Of a DNA stretch of 64,000 nucleotides, positions 9,967 through 18,207 are shown piece after piece (the first letter of the stretch is position 1; each line of letters starts with the position of its first letter). A model generated the notes under the pieces. The model made no database searches and was not told where the DNA came from. It saw nothing but the letters and a program-made list of their open reading frames with translations. Source of the DNA: CAWDDG01 sp963801065. Lineage in GTDB: Bacteria; Actinomycetota; Actinomycetes; Jiangellales; Jiangellaceae. Location of the stretch: positions 1-64,000 of the forward strand of contig CAWDDG010000002.1 of the NCBI GenBank assembly GCA_963801065.1. The letters run 5' to 3'. Made by a program: the position numbers and the translations under genes.

Positions 9967-11157
9967 GTGGTAGACCGTGTGAGGACCGACCAGGAGGTCG
10001 ATGTCGCATCCAGCCGGCCGGTGACCTCGGCTGGCCAGTCCGAGGGCCCAGACCGCGATTCGACGGCCGGGCGCGACACGGGGCCGGCGTTTCTGCGTTG
10101 GGTTCCCAGACTGGGAGTCTGGGCCTGGAGCTTCGTGGGGTTCGTGGTGGCGACGATCATCGTGGTCACCGCGCTTGGCGCGGTCAGCGAGATCGTGCTC
10201 CCGCTGACGTTCGCGGCCGTGCTGGCCGTGGTCTTCAAGCCGTTGGTCGGGTCCCTTCGACGCCACGGGTTCAAGCCCACCCTGGCCGCCGGGCTGATCG
10301 TCCTCGGCCTGCTCGCATTGATGGCCGGCGTCGTTGTCGCAACCGTCCAGGGCGTGCTCGAGCAGACGGATCAGATCAGTGCCTCGGTCGACGCGGCTAA
10401 GGACAACGCGGCCGAGTCGCTTGCTGTCGATCGGGCCGCACTGGACGAGGCCCAAGCAGCAGCCGAAGAGGCGGCGCCGATGATCTCCGACGGGTTCGTC
10501 ACCCGTCTGGCCTCCGGCGTCGACAAGCTGGTCGGCCTGGCCAGCGGCTTGATCCTCGGCGCCCTGATCATGTACTACCTGCTCAAGGACGGCACTCGTC
10601 TCCGCCGCTCGGTCGTCGCAGGGATCGATCCCACGATCCGAGACGACTTCGACGGCTTCATCGGCGACGCCTGCCGGATCCTGCGCGACTACGGGAGAGG
10701 CCGCACCACCATGTCGGCCGTCGTGTCCGTGGTCATCGGCCTGGCTAGCCTGCTGCTCGGCCTCCCGCTGGTATTCACCATCGTCGTGGTCAACTTCGTC
10801 GGCGGCTACATCCCCTACATCGGCGCCTTCCTCGGTGGCGGGCTCGCCGTGATCATCGCCCTCGGCGAAGGCGGAATCGGAACGGCTGCGGTCATGCTGG
10901 TGATAGTGCTCGCCGCCAACCTGGCGCTGGAGAACTTCGTCGAGCCCAGGGTGATGGGCCGCACCCTCGACATCCACCCGCTGGTCGTACTCGTCGTCAC
11001 CGCGTTGGGCGGTCTCCTCGGCGGCATCGTCGGCCTCATCCTGGCCGTGCCGTTTTACGTGATCGCCACCAGCGGCATCGCCCGCCTGCGATCCATGGGC
11101 GTCGTCGAGCAGGTCACCGACCGCGCCCAACCGACCCTGCAACACATGCTCGACTGA
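9967..11157 (+). CDS. AI-2E family transporter
   Basis: 396-residue integral membrane protein of the AI-2E (PF01594, TqsA/YdiK-like) family, which exports small molecules or acts in ion antiport in the cytoplasmic membrane. Two hydrophobic segments near the N-terminus (WSFVGFVVATIIVVTAL; IVLPLTFAAVLAVVF) precede a soluble helical region (VLEQTDQISASVDAAKDN). A C-terminal cluster of membrane helices follows, with the family hallmark VNFVGGYIPYIGAFLGG and ALENFVEPRVMG. The GTG at 9967 was chosen because GAAAGGGG lies 7 bases upstream; an in-frame start at 9820 would overlap the divergent regulator and adds poor-quality sequence. It may be co-transcribed with the sulfatase 60 bases downstream. 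Confidence 0.9.
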   Translation: MVDRVRTDQEVDVASSRPVTSAGQSEGPDRDSTAGRDTGPAFLRWVPRLGVWAWSFVGFVVATIIVVTALGAVSEIVLPLTFAAVLAVVFKPLVGSLRRHGFKPTLAAGLIVLGLLALMAGVVVATVQGVLEQTDQISASVDAAKDNAAESLAVDRAALDEAQAAAEEAAPMISDGFVTRLASGVDKLVGLASGLILGALIMYYLLKDGTRLRRSVVAGIDPTIRDDFDGFIGDACRILRDYGRGRTTMSAVVSVVIGLASLLLGLPLVFTIVVVNFVGGYIPYIGAFLGGGLAVIIALGEGGIGTAAVMLVIVLAANLALENFVEPRVMGRTLDIHPLVVLVVTALGGLLGGIVGLILAVPFYVIATSGIARLRSMGVVEQVTDRAQPTLQHMLD

Positions 11158-11217
11158 CGTGCGCCACACGATCATGCAAGCTCGTGATGCACGAGAACGC
11201 TCAAGGAGGGTACGCAT

Positions 11218-12591
11218 ATGACTAGCTCGGACGACGAGACTTCGCGCTCGAGCGTGCCGAATGTCGTCTTCATCGTCGGGGACAACGTCGGGTGGGGGGA
11301 CATCGGCTGTTACGGCGGCCTGGCGCCCACGCCACGCATCGATGCCCTCGCCGAGCAGGGCATGCGTTTGAAGAACTACAACGTGGAGGCCCAGTGCACG
11401 CCGACGCGTTCGGCGCTGCTGACCGGCCGGCTGCCGATCCGCACCGGCAACTGCAGTGTGCCGCTGCCAGGACAGGGCGACTACGGGCTCGCGCCGTGGG
11501 AGTACACCCTGGGCGAGTTGTTCTCCGATGCCGGCTACGCCACCGGCGCCTTCGGTAAGTGGCATGTCGGCGACATCGCGGGCCGGCTGCCGACGGATCA
11601 AGGGTTCGATGAGTGGTTCGGCATCAAGAACACCTCGGATGAGTCCGGCTACAGCTCCTACCCCCTGTTCGCCGAAACTGGCGCTTCCATTCCGAAGATC
11701 TGGGAGGGCGTGGCAGGATCCCCGGTTACTCCTGTCGAGGACTTCGACCTGGAGACGCGGCCGCTTGTCGACGAGAAGATCGCGGCGCGAACCGCCGACT
11801 TCATCAAGCGAAACGCCCAGGACGGCAAGCCGTTCTTCACCTACATCTGCTTCACGCAGATGCACCCACCCCTGATCCACCATCCCGATTGGACGGGGAA
11901 GTCCGGCGGCGGCGTCTACTCGGACACCCTCGCCGAGCTCGACTACCGCACCGGCCAGGTGCTCGACGCGATCGACGAGGCGGGGATCTCCGACAACACC
12001 ATCGTCGTCTGGAGCAGTGACAACCCGGCGGGGCTAGCTCCGTACATGGGCGGCTCGAACGGCCCGTGGCGCGGCCATTTCGCGTCAGGCTTCGAGGGCG
12101 GGATGCGTGCTCCGGCGATGGTGCGCTGGCCGGGCAAGGTGGAAGCCGGCGGCGTGAGCGATGAGATCTTCAGCGCTGTCGACTGGTTCCGGACGCTGGC
12201 ATCCCTGGTCGGGGAGAGCGGGCGGGTGCCCGACGACCGCCCCATCGATGGAGTCGATGCCTCGGCGTTCTTCCTCGGGGACAGCCCGACGACCGGGCGC
12301 GATCACGTCATCTACTACGGCTCGGACGCCGGGGTGATGTCGGTCAAGTGGCGAACGATGAAGGTCGTCTTTCGCTTCAGTGAAAGCAACAGCGGCCCGA
12401 TCTTCAAGCCGCAGTGGCCGATGGTGTTCGATCTGATCAATGACCCGATCGAGCAGTGGGATCTGATCGACCAGCGCCTCGACTGCGCGTGGGTGTTCAG
12501 ACCGGTCGCCGTTCGCCTGGGTGCTCTAGCGCAGAGCGCGGCCCGCTACCCCAACATCAAGCCAGGTGAGGACTTCACCGGATACACCTGA
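11218..12591 (+). CDS. Sulfatase (arylsulfatase family)
   Basis: 457-residue type I sulfatase. The signature CTPTR (residues 60-64, within EAQCTPTRSALLTGR) supplies the cysteine that formylglycine-generating enzyme converts to the catalytic residue. FGKWHVGD (about 115-122) carries further active-site residues. The N-terminal metal-binding block reads VGDNVGWGD instead of the usual DDxGxGD, so the first of the paired aspartates is Gly. No signal peptide, so probably cytoplasmic. A perfect AAGGAGG lies 7 bases before the ATG. It precedes the ion channel gene by 26 bases, suggesting a transcription unit running from the AI-2E transporter through the BrkB-like gene. Substrate unknown. Family confidence is high. 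Confidence 0.93.
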   Translation: MTSSDDETSRSSVPNVVFIVGDNVGWGDIGCYGGLAPTPRIDALAEQGMRLKNYNVEAQCTPTRSALLTGRLPIRTGNCSVPLPGQGDYGLAPWEYTLGELFSDAGYATGAFGKWHVGDIAGRLPTDQGFDEWFGIKNTSDESGYSSYPLFAETGASIPKIWEGVAGSPVTPVEDFDLETRPLVDEKIAARTADFIKRNAQDGKPFFTYICFTQMHPPLIHHPDWTGKSGGGVYSDTLAELDYRTGQVLDAIDEAGISDNTIVVWSSDNPAGLAPYMGGSNGPWRGHFASGFEGGMRAPAMVRWPGKVEAGGVSDEIFSAVDWFRTLASLVGESGRVPDDRPIDGVDASAFFLGDSPTTGRDHVIYYGSDAGVMSVKWRTMKVVFRFSESNSGPIFKPQWPMVFDLINDPIEQWDLIDQRLDCAWVFRPVAVRLGALAQSAARYPNIKPGEDFTGYT

Positions 12592-12617
12592 GGCTGAAGG
12601 ACTGAACGGATGACGAC

Positions 12618-13193
12618 ATGACCACGGCACCAGTCCTCGCGCTATCCCGGGCGCAGCGTCGGCGGCGCCTAGCAGCTGGTCTGCTGCGGGCCTCAGCTGT
12701 CACGGTGGTTCTCGTCGCCGTGTACTACCTCGCCCCGCTTGACAATCTGTCGGGCGTCCCGTTGGGCCTAACCCTGGCGGTTGGGCTGCTCGTGTTGGCC
12801 GCCGTTGCGTCCTACCAGGTGAAAGCCATCATTCGATCGCGGCATCCGGCCGTGAAGGCGGTCGAAGCGCTCGCCGGCATTGCACCGCTGTTCCTCCTGC
12901 TCTTCGCGGCCGTGTACTTCCTGATGGCTGAGGCCGATGCCGGCAACTTCAGTGAGACGCTCACCCGGACCGATTCGCTGTACTTCACGGTCACCATCTT
13001 CGCCACGGTCGGCTTTGGGGATATCACGGCAACGAGCGAAACGGCCCGCGTGCTGGTCACGATCCAGATGATCCTGGACCTGATCGTGTTGGGCCTCGGG
13101 GTCCGCGTATTCGTCGGCGCAGTCGAGGCTGGCCAGAAGACAACCAACGGGCCGCAAACAGACGCCAACAACGGCCGCACTGCCACGGATTGA
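12618..13193 (+). CDS. Two-pore-helix potassium-type ion channel
   Basis: 191-residue membrane protein. Hydrophobic segments lie at about residues 25-42, 47-68, 88-105 and 147-168. Between the last two lies the pore loop with the selectivity filter TVGFGD (130-135), the K+ channel signature in the form common in bacterial KcsA/Ion_trans_2 proteins. There is no RCK or cyclic-nucleotide domain, so the pore is not obviously ligand gated. The last 20 residues are polar and disordered. The stop lies just before the start of the BrkB/YihY-family gene, indicating translational coupling within one operon. Confidence 0.85.
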   Translation: MTTAPVLALSRAQRRRRLAAGLLRASAVTVVLVAVYYLAPLDNLSGVPLGLTLAVGLLVLAAVASYQVKAIIRSRHPAVKAVEALAGIAPLFLLLFAAVYFLMAEADAGNFSETLTRTDSLYFTVTIFATVGFGDITATSETARVLVTIQMILDLIVLGLGVRVFVGAVEAGQKTTNGPQTDANNGRTATD

Positions 13194-13201
13194 ACACAGC
13201 C

Positions 13202-14098
13202 ATGACGAGCTTTCGGGAATCCGAACGGCTGCATGAGCTTGCCCACTCGATGAGAGAGCACTGGCTGGGTCGGATCGCGCTCGGGTCCGTGGCCGGGTTT
13301 GGGCGGCTGGACCTCTTCGACCGAGCGATGGCGCTCGCCGCCCAGCTGTTTTCGTCTGTGCTCCCGATCCTGATCATGCTGTTCGTCTGGGTTGGTCAGT
13401 CGAGCACGGAACGGTTCGCGGATGCCGTCTCGATGCCGCCGGTCGCCCAGGATGTCCTCGAGCAGGCCCTGGACGAGTCCGGCGGCAGCGCGTTCGGCAT
13501 CGTGGGGGCGGTATTCCTGCTGCTGTCCGCGACGAGCCTGTCCCGCGCCCTCACTCGTGCGATTGCCAGCATCTGGCGGCTGTCCAGGCCGAAGACGCAA
13601 CTCACCAACGCGTGGCGCTGGGTGGCGGTGGTGGTGGCGCTCGCGCTGGCGGCCATAGTGACCAGTTCCCTCGGTCGGTTCACCGACCCGATTCCGCCGC
13701 GCAACGCATGGACTCTGGTGCTCACATTCGGACTCGACATACTGGTCGCAGCCTTCGTGCCGTGGCTGCTGCTGGCCAACCGGGTGCCGGTGCGCCGACT
13801 CATTCCGGCCGGCGTCGTCTTCGCCCTCGCCATGCTGGTGGTGCGACCGGCCAGCGAGGCATACCTGCCGCGCGCATTGGAAGAGAGCGCCGACCAGTAC
13901 GGGTCGATCGGGGTGGCATTCACCTACCTGGCCTCGCTCTACGTCGTGGCGTTCGTCTTCCTGGCCACCGCGATCATCGGCAACGTCATCGCCGAGGACC
14001 AGGGCCGGTTAGGTCAGTTCATCCGCCACGGGAGGCCGACTCGGACAGAAGACCCGGCTGAGCCGGGAGAGCCGGCTGAGTCGGCGGCGGACTTGTGA
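13202..14098 (+). CDS. YihY/BrkB-family inner membrane protein
   Basis: About 298 residues with six hydrophobic segments (for example FSSVLPILIMLFVWVGQ, AFGIVGAVFLLLSATSLS, WVAVVVALALAAIVTSS and FTYLASLYVVAFVFLATAI). The YihY motif FLLLSATSLSRALTRAI is near residue 105. Members are cytoplasmic-membrane proteins of unclear activity, historically mis-named ribonuclease BN. An in-frame TTG at 13190 overlaps the channel stop codon and is an alternative start; neither start has a strong ribosome binding site, which suits translational coupling. Last gene of the same-strand row beginning at 9967. Confidence 0.75.
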   Translation: MTSFRESERLHELAHSMREHWLGRIALGSVAGFGRLDLFDRAMALAAQLFSSVLPILIMLFVWVGQSSTERFADAVSMPPVAQDVLEQALDESGGSAFGIVGAVFLLLSATSLSRALTRAIASIWRLSRPKTQLTNAWRWVAVVVALALAAIVTSSLGRFTDPIPPRNAWTLVLTFGLDILVAAFVPWLLLANRVPVRRLIPAGVVFALAMLVVRPASEAYLPRALEESADQYGSIGVAFTYLASLYVVAFVFLATAIIGNVIAEDQGRLGQFIRHGRPTRTEDPAEPGEPAESAADL

Positions 14099-14181
14099 CG
14101 AGCTGCAGGACTCGCATCCACGAGAGCCGCGATCGGCTAGCCCGGGGCTTTCACCGGCGGGTGGTCTGGGTTGCGTGTTGA

Positions 14182-14265
14182 TCACCTGAAAGGTGCTCCT
14201 GGCCAGCAAGGATGTGACTTGTCAAGGGCCACATTCGCGCGGGTCGAGGAGCACCTTTCAGGTGA
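14182..14265. repeat. 19-bp perfect inverted repeat (46-nt spacer) ahead of the IS1380 remnant
   Basis: Arms at 14182-14200 and 14247-14265 (right arm AGGAGCACCTTTCAGGTGA) are exact reverse complements. The inner part of each arm, ACCTGAAAGGT, is itself nearly self-complementary. The right arm runs directly into the start of an IS1380-type transposase reading frame. It is probably the sub-terminal hairpin of that element, which could occlude the transposase start in read-through transcripts. That role is inference. Confidence 0.7.
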
Positions 14266-14408
14266 AGAAGCGTAGCGGGTTGTATCCGTGGGTCGGGATC
14301 GACGCGGCCGGGTCCGGGGTGGTGTCTCAGGCCGGTGGGGTGACCCGGCCGCCGCGTGGTGCTACACCTCAGCGGCACCCGACTTGGCTCAACTTAGTGC
14401 GCAGCTGA
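14193..14408 (+). pseudogene. IS1380-family transposase, N-terminal remnant
   Basis: The frame contains VKKRSGLYPWVGIDAAGSG and VVSQAGG, the N-terminus usual for actinobacterial IS1380 transposases. It then changes abruptly to unrelated sequence (VTRPPRGATPQRH), so all catalytic domains are missing. A different remnant of the same family, from the middle of the protein, lies at 33.5 kb. The stretch from 14410 to 14612 holds no recognisable gene. Confidence 0.7.
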
Positions 14409-14612
14409 TTGGCACTGGATCTGCTCAAGGCGCCGCGTAGATCGTCGGCCGGGTACGAACCCGTCGAACCGCGCGCCCGCGCCCCCGGCGATGCCGACGA
14501 TTCGCCGTGCGCGGTGGCATACGCCGCGCCGTGCTGTGAACTGGGTAACTGCCGGTCATGGGGTGCCGGGGCGTCTCGTCTCTTGTTGGTGAGCACAACG
14601 AACGGAGACGTC

Positions 14613-15561
14613 ATGAAGATCTTCATCGCCGGAGCGTCCGGCGCGATCGGCAGCCAACTCGTTACCCAACTCGTGGCGCGCGGCCACGAGGTCGTCGGCA
14701 CGACCCGCTCGGCTGCCAAGACCGGCGCGCTGCGCGCGCTCGGCGCCGAACCGGTCATCGTCGACGCGCTCGACCCCGACTCGGTGGCCGACGCGGTGGC
14801 CAAGGCCGAGCCCGAGGTGATCGTCCATCAGCTCACCGCGCTGAGCGGACCGCTGAACATGCGGCAAGGTGAAGCGGATGGCGGCCGCCACCAACCGGCT
14901 GCGCACCGAAGGCACCGACCACCTGCTGGCCGCCGCGCGCGCCGTCGGCGTCCGCAAGTTCGTGGCGCAGAGCAACTGCTGCCTTGATGGAACGCACCGG
15001 CGGGCCGGTCGTCGACGAGAACGGCCGGCTCGAGCCGAACCCGCCTGAGGACGCCGAGGAGGCGGTGGCCGCGTTGCGCCACCTGGAGGACGCGGTGACC
15101 GGCATCAGCTGGGCCGACGGCATCGCTGCTTCGCTACGGTGGCTTCTATGGCCCAGGGACCGGCATCGAGGCCGCGCCGGACGCCGTCATGGCCGAGCTG
15201 ATCCGCAAGCGAAGGTTCCCGATCGTCGGTGGCGGCGGTGGGGTGTGGTCGATGGTGCACATCACCGATGCCGCGTCGGCCACGGTCGCGGCCATCGAAC
15301 GCGGCAAGCCCGGGATCTACCACGTCGCCGATGACGAGCCGGCGCCGGTGCGCGACTTGCTGCTGGAGCTGGCCCGCGCGCTCGGCGCCAAACCGCCGCG
15401 CCGCGTACCGGCCTGGCTCGTCCGCTTGCTGGCCGGCAAGGGCCGCGGTGGAAATGATGACGCAGGCCCGCGGGATCTCCAGCGAGAAGGCCAAACGCGA
15501 GCTGGGCTGGACGCTGCGGTACCCGAGCTGGCGCAAGGGTTTCACCGAGGGATTGAGCTGA
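14613..15561 (+). pseudogene. NAD(P)-dependent epimerase/dehydratase, multiple frameshifts
   Basis: Extended short-chain dehydrogenase-like protein with Rossmann glycine motif GASGAIGS at residues 7-14 and ACGGAGA-type ribosome binding site before ATG 14613. Reading the family through needs shifts near 14870 (to MAAATNRLRTEGTDHLL), 14980 (to RTGGPVVDENGRLEPNP), 15120 (to YGGFYGPGTGIE) and 15445 (to MMTQARGISSEKAKRELGW). The end is normal (WTLRYPSWRKGFTEGLS, stop 15559-15561). All parts of a full-length protein are present and in order, which fits sequencing indels or very recent decay. It sits 6 bases before an ECF41 sigma factor, the standard epimerase-sigma partnership of that group, so it is the likely target gene of the sigma factor. 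Confidence 0.85.
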
Positions 15562-15567
15562 CTCGAC

Positions 15568-16495
15568 ATGTCCACCTCGGACCTGTACGGCGAGCTGCGA
15601 CCGCGGGCGTTTGCGATCGCCTACCAGATGCTCGGCAGCGTCAGCGAAGCCGAGGACGTGGTGCAGGAGGCGTTCCTGCGGATGCACCAGACCCTGCAAC
15701 GGGACGAGCCGATCGCCTCGCCGCGGGCGTACATCGCCACGCTGGTCACCCGGCTGGCCATCGACCAGCTTCGCTCGGCGCGGGCGCGGCGGGAGCGGTA
15801 TGTCGGCGAGTGGCTGCCGGAGCCGCTGGTCACCGATCCGACGCCGGCCGAGCACGCCGAGACCGCCGACTCGCTGTCGCTGGCGTTCCTGGTGCTGCTG
15901 GAGAGCTTGTCGCCGCAGCAGCGGGCCGCGTTCCTGCTGCGTGAGGTGTTCGAGTATCCGTATGCGGAGGTCGCCGAGATCATCGGCACCGATGTGGACA
16001 GTACGCGGCACCTGGTCGCGCGGGCTCGCAACCACGTCCAGGAGCGCCGACCGCGCTATTACGCCTCTCGGCGGCAGCGAGAAGAGCTGGCTCAGCGCTT
16101 CTTCGCCGCCGCCGAGCAGGGCGACCTGCGGGCGCTGGAGGCGATGCTGGCGCAGGACGTGGCGCTGCACGGCGACGGCGGCGGCAAGGTGCCGGCGCTG
16201 GCGCGGCCGGTCAACGGCCGGGAGCGCGTGGCACGGCACCTTGTCGGCCGGGATGTCCGCGCTGGCACGTTACGGTGGCGTGCGCATGCATGTCACCGAG
16301 GTCAACGGCCAGCCCGGCGCCATGGCGTTCGACGCGCAGGACCGGCTGGTCGGGGTCATGGGGCTGGACATTGCCGACGGTCAGATCCAGACGATCCACT
16401 CCATCGCCAATCCCGACAAGCTGCGGCACCTCGACCGGGTCGGCGACCTCGGTGCCCTGCTGCGCGCGAGCCGCCGATCCAGCGACGACGGCTGA
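15568..16495 (+). pseudogene. ECF41-type RNA polymerase sigma factor (SigJ-like), one frameshift
   Basis: Sigma-70 region 2 (FAIAYQMLGSVSEAEDVVQE), linker with WLPEPL, region 4 (LSPQQRAAFLLREVFEYPYA) and a C-terminal SnoaL-like extension. The ECF41 extension motifs are visible: HGDGGGKVPAL near residue 195 and NPDKLRHL near the C-terminus. In ECF41 factors this extension modulates activity in place of an anti-sigma factor. The last 85 residues (GVRMHVTEVNGQPGAMAFD onward to stop 16495) are in a different frame, the switch being near 16240. Without it the regulatory domain would be replaced by junk. Known ECF41 targets are adjacent decarboxylase, oxidoreductase or epimerase genes, matching its neighbour. 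I could not identify a convincing ECF41 promoter upstream of the epimerase. Confidence 0.9.
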
Positions 16496-16960
16496 ACCGC
16501 TGGTCGCGCTGGCGCCATGACCGACGAGACGGGCCTGGAGAGCGCCAGGTGGCACGTACGCAGCACGAGATGGCTAGAGGCGGCCGTTAGTGCGCACATT
16601 ACGCCGCCCGCGCGAGGAAACCGCAGGTCAGGGAACCGCGCACGCAAGATCAGGAACGAGCTCATCCGACTGAGCCCGGAGGGCCAGCAGAGGCAGCGGC
16701 TGACCTATGAGCAGCATGGATGTCGGTGGGGGTCCTGTGTCATGCCGGTCGACCGCTCGAAAACGGCACATAGCGAGGCTCTCCGTTCAGGCGGGGTATT
16801 CCGCCTCCGTGCGCGATGACACCGTTCACGAACAGCACCTTGTCGCGCGGGCTCGCAGCCTCGGCTGGCCACGCCGACGTCTCAGCTCACGCACATTGTG
16901 TGAGGACAGACGGCTCCATGGTTGCCTACTGTCGTCGTTTGATGACGCCAAAGACGTTGA
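16496..16960. other. Region without recognisable gene; contains a copy of the 5.3-kb leader
   Basis: No frame here resembles a protein family. The segment 16876-16927 matches the leader of DUF1254 copy 2 (5299-5350) at about 80 percent, suggesting a promoter copy left behind when a gene was lost, next to the IS21 end. Confidence 0.4.
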
Positions 16961-16965
16961 CGCAG

Positions 16966-17311
16966 GTGTCCAATGTCAACGACGGCTGGAATCGGACCCC
17001 TTGGCGGCGGTTGAATGTGGACCCCTGCTGGTTGTCATGGTTGGTCCTCGGTGGGGGTGGGGATTCGGCCGAGGTCGTGGTTCTTGAGCCGGTAGGAGTC
17101 GCCCTTGAGGGCGATGACGTCGGCGTGGTGGACGAGCCGGTCGATCATGGCGGCGGCGACGGTGTCGTCGCCGAAGACCTCGCCCCAGCGGCCGAACTCC
17201 TTGTTGCTGGTGACGATGAGTGAGGCGCGTTCGTAGCGTGAGGAGACGAGCTGGAAGAACAGGTTGGCGGCCTCGTGCTCGAACGGGATGTAGCCGACTT
17301 CGTCGATGACC
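16966..17311 (-). mobile_element. IS21-family element, right-end remnant with istB fragment
   Basis: The stop-proximal part of istB (17035-17311) is followed by about 65 bases resembling an IS21 right end: two short repeats of the type GGACCCC at 16996 and 17020, and TGTCCAATGTCAACGACGG at the outer edge. istA and the left end are absent, and the upstream border is abrupt at about 17311. Inactive. Confidence 0.75.
17035..17311 (-). pseudogene. istB-like IS21 transposition ATP-binding protein, C-terminal fragment
   Basis: The minus strand reads VIDEVGYIPFEHEAANLFFQ, SSRYERASLIVTSNKEFGRW, GDDTVAAAMIDRLVHHADVI and ends LGRIPTPTEDQP with stop TGA at 17037-17035. These are the Walker B, sensor and C-terminal blocks of IstB, the AAA+ helper of IS21 transposition. 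The first two thirds including Walker A are missing and there is no start codon. Two nearby elements (an IS110 remnant and an att-like repeat) mark this as a recombination hot spot. Confidence 0.9.
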
Positions 17312-17350
17312 CGCGTCCAGGCTTACAGCGACTCGACCTGCGAGGATTCA

Positions 17351-17507
17351 GTGGGGCGGGTGGGACTCGAACCCACGGCCAAGGGATGATGAGAACCCCG
17401 GTACCCGCCGCAATAACCCCTACCAGCGACTATGGCCTCAGCGCCGCCCCCTCTGGTGGCCTGCAACCACACGGTTAGCCGCTAGTTGATGCCACGACTG
17501 ATGCCAC
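17351..17507 (-). repeat. att-like repeat copy 1 with 3' half of a CAU tRNA
   Basis: On the minus strand this reads anticodon loop CTCATCA, stem TCCCT, T-arm GTGGGTTCGAGTCCCAC and acceptor strand CCGCCCCAC. The 5' half of the tRNA is absent. Beyond the tRNA part it shares about 115 bases with copies 2 and 3, ending in the doubled ATGCCAC motif. This is the pattern left by integrative elements that use a tRNA 3' end as attachment site. It is not a functional tRNA gene. Confidence 0.7.
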
Positions 17508-17720
17508 TGCGGACCTCGGCGTCTGTCTGCTGGGGACGTGAGCCTTGGTGGGGAACTGGGTGATGTCACCGATGCCGCCGAGCAGTCTCGCGGCCCCCGA
17601 GGTCCGATGCCGTTCAGGTCGAGCAACCTGCTGCCGGTCGCCTCGACCAGATCGGTGAGTTGGCCGTTCGCGGCCGTGATCTTCCGGTCGATGGCGGCCA
17701 GGTCCGCTGCGAACGCCAGA
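17508..17720 (-). pseudogene. IS110-family transposase fragment
   Basis: In two frames the minus strand reads AFAADLAAIDRKITAANGQ, ATGSRLLDLNGIGPRG and then RLLGGIGDITQFPTKAH, the central to C-terminal helix-hairpin-helix region of IS110 recombinases (transposase_20). The DEDD domain and the serine motif are missing. It abuts att-like repeat copy 1. Confidence 0.75.
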
Positions 17721-17881
17721 GAATCTGAGCCGCAACGTTGGCGTACCCGGATGGAAGACGAGTGGCGGTCGGCGACTCACCGACGACGAAGAACCCGCCT
17801 ACAGCGGCACCCGGCCCGGTCTGTTGCACGCCAGAGACGTGTGCGGGCGGCGATGCCGCCGGCACAGCTGCCGCCCCGCGC

Positions 17882-18070
17882 CTAGCGGGCTTCGTAGACG
17901 GCGGTCAGCTCGTCGACGTCGATCTTGACCATCCGCAGCATCGCCGTCATGCCCCGCTGCGCCTTTTCGGAGCCAGGATCGCTCAGGTACCGCGGCAGCG
18001 CCTCCGGGATCACCTGCCACGACATCCCGAAGCGGTCCTTGAGCCGGAACGGCTGAAGGTAGCGGTGCAC
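17882..18070 (-). pseudogene. VOC/PhnB-like protein, C-terminal fragment
   Basis: RLKDRFGMSWQVIPEALPRY and SEKAQRGMTAMLRMVKIDVD are the C-terminal hallmarks of the PhnB/3-demethylubiquinone methyltransferase-like vicinal oxygen chelate family, ending at stop TAG 17884-17882. The N-terminal half is missing; upstream sequence in this frame is unrelated. Confidence 0.8.
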
Positions 18071-18207
18071 GGTCTTGTCGCTCCTAGGCAGCCCGGCGCG
18101 GCGACCAGCCAAGGAGGGCCGAAACCGAGGAAGGCATGTCCACCGAGCAGAGCCGCTGTAACGGGGACCTCGTCGTCCGTCGCTGTTTCGCCTGCCCCGA
18201 AGTCGGT

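Noticed and set aside
9784..11883. Long open frame on the minus strand across the AI-2E and sulfatase genes
   Set aside because: Asp/Gly/His/Arg-rich antisense translation of two well-supported plus-strand genes; a by-product of high G+C codon use.
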